Source: CAWGYT01 sp963826795
GTDB lineage: Bacteria > Planctomycetota > Planctomycetia > Pirellulales > Pirellulaceae
NCBI GenBank assembly: GCA_963826795.1
Contig: CAWGYT010000002.1
Coordinates: forward strand, 124,001-188,000
Direction of reading: 5' to 3'
Length of the DNA: 64,000 nucleotides
Shown here: positions 63,198-64,000 of the stretch, piece by piece
Layout of the letters: every line of letters begins with the position of its first letter
How positions within the stretch are numbered: position 1 is the stretch's first letter
The notes under the pieces: model-generated
Database searches by the model: none
The model's input: the letters and a program-made list of their open reading frames with translations, nothing else
Told to the model about the DNA's origin: nothing
Made by a program: the position numbers and the translations under genes

Positions 63198-63544
63198 TGC
63201 ATATTCGCGTGAACGATACCGTTGAAGTGCTGACTGGTGACGACCGCGGGACGCAGGCCAAAGTGGTCAGCGTCGATCGCCAGGCCGGCAAGTTGGTGGT
63301 CGAAGGCGTCAACAAGGTCTACAAGCATGTGCGCCGCAGCCAGCGAAACCCGCAGGGCGGCCGCTTGTCCAAAGAGATGCCGATCCAGCTCTCCAACGTG
63401 CTGCTTATCTGCACGGCCTGCGGCCGCAGGACGCGGACAGGTGCTCGTTATCGAGCGGACGGGAGCAAGGAGCGGTTCTGCAAGAAATGCGGCAAGCCGC
63501 TCGGTCAGATCGCTCCGGCCCGAGCCGCCTACGCCAAGAAATAA
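63197..63544 (+). CDS. rplX: 50S ribosomal protein L24 with zinc-ribbon tail
   Basis: The 115-residue protein has the KOW motif (VNDTVEVLTGDDRGTQAKVV), VEGVNKVYKHVRRSQRNPQG and then two CxxC pairs: LICTACGRRTRTGARYRADG and ERFCKKCGKPLG. The pairs indicate the zinc-binding form of L24. The TGATG overlap with rplN implies translational coupling. Confidence 0.96.
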   Translation: MHIRVNDTVEVLTGDDRGTQAKVVSVDRQAGKLVVEGVNKVYKHVRRSQRNPQGGRLSKEMPIQLSNVLLICTACGRRTRTGARYRADGSKERFCKKCGKPLGQIAPARAAYAKK

Positions 63545-63585
63545 ACGCCAACCTTTCCTCGCTTGAGATGTGAAGATTCGAAGTC

Positions 63586-64000
63586 ATGACCCCGCGACTC
63601 AAAGAAAAATACGAAACCGAAATCCTGCCCGCGCTGCGTGAGCAACTCGGAGAGCAGAACCGGATGGCCCTGCCCAATCTGGAGAAGATTGTGATCAACA
63701 TGGGCGTCGGCTCGGCGATTACCGAAAAGAAGCACCTGGAGGAGGCCGTCGAGGCAATGCGTCAAATTTCCGGTCAGAAGCCGGTCGTGACGTTGTCCCG
63801 CAAAGCGATTGCCGGCTTCCGACTTCGCGAGGGAATGCCCATCGGCTGCAAGGTGACCCTGCGGAAGACGCGAATGTGGGAGTTCCTCGACCGGCTGATC
63901 TCGCTGGCCATTCCCCGCGTACGTGACTTTCGCGGACTCAATCCCCAAGCCTTCGACGGCAACGGAAACTACAGCCTGGGACTCGTCGAACAGTTGGTCT
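63586..64000 (+). CDS. rplE: 50S ribosomal protein L5 (cut by window end)
   Basis: The visible 138 residues start MTPRLKEKYETEILPALREQ, with PNLEKIVINMGVGSAITEKK, ISGQKPVVTLSRKAIAGFRL, LREGMPIGCKVTLRKTRMWE and DFRGLNPQAFDGNGNYSLGL. About 45 residues are missing beyond the window. It binds 5S rRNA. It starts 41 bases after rplX. Confidence 0.96.
   Translation, partial: MTPRLKEKYETEILPALREQLGEQNRMALPNLEKIVINMGVGSAITEKKHLEEAVEAMRQISGQKPVVTLSRKAIAGFRLREGMPIGCKVTLRKTRMWEFLDRLISLAIPRVRDFRGLNPQAFDGNGNYSLGLVEQLV

Overview
The window is GC-rich bacterial chromosome and almost certainly comes from a member of the Planctomycetota. This rests on several features: many secreted proteins with low-complexity segments, a Minf_1886-family protein, a DUF3891 protein, a three-helix SecE, a NusG with a long acidic N-terminal extension, a sigma factor with extra helix-turn-helix domains, an S17 with a long tail and an EF-G of unusual sequence. 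There is no rRNA gene, CRISPR array, prophage or intact insertion sequence.

Layout. From 0.2 to 7 kb, on the minus strand, lie a mechanosensitive channel, an ABC exporter pair, a sialidase-like protein, an M28/glutaminyl-cyclase-like peptidase and a small membrane protein. From 7 to 17 kb are a membrane-anchored coiled-coil protein, a solitary DNA methyltransferase, argS, rsfS, a K+-dependent membrane pyrophosphatase, a secreted Gly/Met-rich protein and a coiled-coil protein. From 17.5 to 25 kb are groES without groEL, a secreted alpha/alpha-barrel protein, a PSP1/RicT protein, trxA, a YhdH-type reductase, FxsA and pckA. From 25 to 35 kb, on the minus strand, are a TPR lipoprotein-like or secreted protein, an MnmE-like GTPase, coaX, obg, rpmA and several secreted or unknown proteins. 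At 35.4 kb the strand switches to plus for the rest of the window. There lie a sigma factor, tRNA-Thr/Tyr/Gly/Thr, tuf, tRNA-Trp, secE, nusG, rplKAJL, rpoBC, rpsLG, fusA, and the S10/spc ribosomal cluster from rpsJ to rplE, which is cut by the window edge.

How the genes work together. The right half (35-64 kb) is one translation/transcription supercluster. The tRNA-tuf-secE-nusG-rplKAJL-rpoBC order is the classical bacterial one and matches the E. coli thrU-tyrU-glyT-thrT-tufB arrangement. A strong sigma-70-like promoter stands in front of the tRNAs. The obg-rpmA neighbourhood and rsfS-argS also serve translation.

Most notable. (1) A modular short-repeat family begins exactly on the stop codon (usually CTAG) of five genes: the 0.2 kb membrane protein, a 93-residue ORF, pckA, the DUF3891 gene and rpoC. 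(2) The spacers of the ribosomal/RNAP cluster are filled with short (13-20 bp) tandem duplications. (3) Several genes, including the essential rplB, carry apparent frameshifts. At least two sit at short homopolymer runs, which points to uncorrected sequencing indels rather than biology. (4) The sigma factor at 35.5 kb carries an extra N-terminal DNA-binding half.
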